Assembly: GCF_000153465.1 (NCBI RefSeq)
Contig: NZ_CH672387.1
Coordinates: forward strand, 2,829,903 to 2,893,902
Length of the DNA stretch: 64,000 nucleotides
Source of the DNA: Aurantimonas manganoxydans SI85-9A1
GTDB lineage: Bacteria; Pseudomonadota; Alphaproteobacteria; Rhizobiales; Rhizobiaceae
Direction: 5' to 3'
The notes under the pieces are model-generated. The model did no database searches and was not told the origin of the DNA. It was given only the letters and a program-made list of their open reading frames with translations. Every line of letters starts with the position of its first letter. The first letter of the stretch is position 1. Both the position numbers and the translations under genes were made by a program. Positions 62,498-64,000 of this stretch are shown here, in pieces.

Positions 62498-63664
62498 CTA
62501 TCGCTTCAGGTTCACGAGGACGTCGAGGATCTCGGCGCCGGTCTGGAAGACTTTCGAGTTCGCGCTGTAGCTGCGCTGGGACTCGATCATGCTGGTCAGT
62601 TCCGAGGCGAGGTCGACATTCGACTGCTCCAGACCGCTGGAGACCAGCGAGCCGTAGCCATTGGTACCTGGTCCACCGAGGGCCGCGACGCCCGAAGAGG
62701 CGGTGGCGCTGTAGACGTTGCCGGCGGAGGCCTGGAGCTGGTCCGGGCTGGCGAAACGCGCCAGGCTCATCTCGTAGAGCGGAATCAGCTGGCCGGTGTT
62801 CATGACGCCGCTCAGCGTCCCGTTCTCGGCAAAGGCAAAGCCGGTGAAGCTGCCGGGAGGATTGCCGTTGGTGACGAGTTTGGACGAAAAGTCGGTGGCA
62901 TACTCGGTCAACGAACCGAACTCGATGTCGACGGTGTCGCCGTTGACATGGGTATAGGTCATGTTGGCCGGAGCGGCCGTCGGCCGGCCGGTATTGGGAT
63001 CGAAGACGATGGTCGTGGTCTGCGGCCCGCCGGAATCCGTGTAGCTGACCGTCCAGGTGTTGGCGGCGGTCTTTTCCATATCGACCGGCACTTCGATCGC
63101 CTTGCCGATGCTGTCATAGACGACCATCGACGACTTCTTGGTGTCGCCGACCGCGGCCGATTCAGGGAACTGGATGGTAAAGGCGCCTGCGTCGGTGGCC
63201 TTCGGGGCGACGATCGCGCCGACAGGCAACTCGATGGGCGCGGCCGCGCCGCCGCCGACGGGCGAGCCGGTCAGGCGGTAGCCGGCGGTATTGACCAGGA
63301 AGGTGGTCTCCTTGCCGCCGATCGTCTCGGTGCGCTGCACGAAGGAACCGGCGCGGGTATAGAATTCGCGGCCGGCCGTATCCTGCACGACGAAGAACCC
63401 GTCGCCCTGAATGGCGAGGTCCGAACCCGACGAGGTGGCGGCGATACTGCCCTGCTGGCTGATCGACTGGCGAACCTGGGTCTTCACCGAGCCCGGATTG
63501 TACTCGCCGCCGCCCTGGGCGAGGACGAGAGAGGCAAATTCGGTGGAATTTCGCTTGTAGCCGTTCGTGCTGGAGTTCGCGATGTTCTCCGACACGGTGG
63601 ACAGCCGGTTGGCCTGTGCATTCATGCCGGACACGCTGGTCCTGAAGACACCGTTGATGCTCAT
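62498..63664 (-). CDS. flgE: flagellar hook protein FlgE
   Basis: 388 residues. N-terminus I-N-G-V-F-R-T-S-V-S-G-M-N-A-Q-A-N-R-L with S-E-N-I-A-N-S-S-T-N-G-Y-K, and C-terminus N-V-D-L-A-S-E-L-T-S-M-I-E-S-Q-R-S-Y-S-A-N-S-K-V-F are the FlgE/FlgF/FlgG conserved ends; length and place directly beside the ftcR gene indicate FlgE. It forms the flexible hook and heads the minus-strand operon. Confidence 0.94.
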   Translation of the reverse strand: MSINGVFRTSVSGMNAQANRLSTVSENIANSSTNGYKRNSTEFASLVLAQGGGEYNPGSVKTQVRQSISQQGSIAATSSGSDLAIQGDGFFVVQDTAGREFYTRAGSFVQRTETIGGKETTFLVNTAGYRLTGSPVGGGAAAPIELPVGAIVAPKATDAGAFTIQFPESAAVGDTKKSSMVVYDSIGKAIEVPVDMEKTAANTWTVSYTDSGGPQTTTIVFDPNTGRPTAAPANMTYTHVNGDTVDIEFGSLTEYATDFSSKLVTNGNPPGSFTGFAFAENGTLSGVMNTGQLIPLYEMSLARFASPDQLQASAGNVYSATASSGVAALGGPGTNGYGSLVSSGLEQSNVDLASELTSMIESQRSYSANSKVFQTGAEILDVLVNLKR

Positions 63665-63745
63665 TGCCTGGTACTCCGTGGCGTAGATCTCTCTTCCGCA
63701 ATACGGAGTGAAGCTTGCGCCGAACTGTCAGGAACCGGCCTTCTC

Positions 63746-63751
63746 AGTATA
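63746..63751 (-). promoter_or_regulatory. possible -10 element of the flgE promoter
   Basis: TATACT on the minus strand about 80 bases before flgE and just after the ftcR terminator. No convincing -35 is seen, as might be expected if an activator such as FtcR/Rem is needed. Confidence 0.3.
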
Positions 63752-63760
63752 TCGACGAAA

Positions 63761-63792
63761 TAAAAGGCCCCGCCGAACTAACGACGAGACCT
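63761..63792 (-). terminator. terminator of the FtcR-type regulator gene
   Basis: On the minus strand AGGTCTCGTCG and CGGCGGGGCCT form eleven pairs (three G-U) around a TTAGTT loop, followed by TTTATTT. It lies about 30 bases past the stop codon. Confidence 0.75.
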
Positions 63793-63823
63793 CTATTCTT
63801 AATAACTTGTTAACCAGTTTGTA

Positions 63824-64000
63824 TCAGTCGACGCCGATGCCGTAGCCGAGATAGCGCTTCGAGGAGACCGGATCGTAGCCGAGGCGCATCTTCAACTTCT
63901 TGCGCAGCTTCGAGATGTGGCTCTCGATGACGTTCTCCTCGACGTTCTCGTCGAAGATGCCGTAGATCGCGCTGAACAGCTGCTGCTTGGAGACGCGGCG
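63824..64000 (-). CDS. ftcR: FtcR/Rem-type flagellar response regulator, C-terminal part (cut by window edge)
   Basis: The last 58 codons of a gene that continues past 64000. They encode the end of an OmpR-type winged-helix DNA-binding domain: [17 protein letters not shown] recognition region and S-K-R-Y-L-G-Y-G-I wing. Sequence and place upstream of flgE match FtcR of Brucella and Rem of Sinorhizobium, which activate flagellar operons. The receiver domain is outside the window, so the assignment rests on this fragment and context. Confidence 0.8.
   Translation of the reverse strand, partial: RRVSKQQLFSAIYGIFDENVEENVIESHISKLRKKLKMRLGYDPVSSKRYLGYGIGVD

Overview
The window is high-GC, gene-dense DNA from an alphaproteobacterium, most likely of the order Hyphomicrobiales (Rhizobiales). 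Supporting signs are a fused anthranilate synthase TrpE(G) behind a Trp-Trp-Trp leader peptide, the general stress trio PhyR/NepR/EcfG with GGAAC-N16-CGTT promoters, the flagellar genes flbT, flaF and an FtcR/Rem-type regulator next to flgE, and a small RNA with CCUCCUCCC loops. Genus cannot be fixed from the sequence. No tRNA, rRNA, insertion sequence, prophage or CRISPR array was seen.

Layout. 0-8 kb: glutathionyl-hydroquinone reductase, Nudix hydrolase, metallophosphoesterase, a membrane-anchored unknown, an alpha/beta hydrolase coupled to leuA, a leucine-rich leader peptide (leuL) upstream of leuA, and an HWE/HisKA_2 sensor kinase. 7.4-12.4 kb: CDF metal efflux gene, trpE(G), its trpL attenuator, and a CSS-EAL phosphodiesterase interrupted by one in-frame stop codon. 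12.6-18.2 kb: GMC oxidoreductase and an iron-type ABC importer whose ATPase gene is convergent to the binding protein and permease. 18.3-20.7 kb: fhs and a large intergenic region holding a probable small RNA. 20.7-23.7 kb: choXWV choline importer. 23.7-29.6 kb: dppABCDF dipeptide importer. 29.7-31.9 kb: Mrp/ApbC and, divergently, a HugZ-like protein.

32-41.7 kb is a general-stress region: two small lipoprotein genes and phyR with perfect EcfG promoters, an HWE kinase, nepR-ecfG, then envelope and stress proteins (DUF883, holin-like, Host_attach, DUF1328, a triple PRC-barrel protein). PhyR would sequester NepR when phosphorylated, freeing EcfG to transcribe the marked promoters. 41.8-48.4 kb: an RND efflux adaptor/pump pair behind a 30-bp palindrome, and an ABC-F protein.

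48.5-64 kb is flagellar. flhA-fliR-(FliJ-like)-flgJ-(FlgN-like)-unknown run on the plus strand; ftcR (partial), flgE, flgK, flgL, flaF, flbT, flgD and fliQ run on the minus strand from the right edge. Between the two blocks sit a PilZ protein, two unknowns (one of visibly lower GC), a PHA-granule family protein, a DEAD-box helicase and a D,D-carboxypeptidase. fliQ and flhA, adjacent in well-known rhizobial clusters, are about 8 kb apart here and face away from the usual arrangement.

The clearest non-coding signals are two amino-acid leader peptides that both seem to be leaderless mRNAs, the anti-Shine-Dalgarno small RNA, and a set of uniform EcfG promoters.
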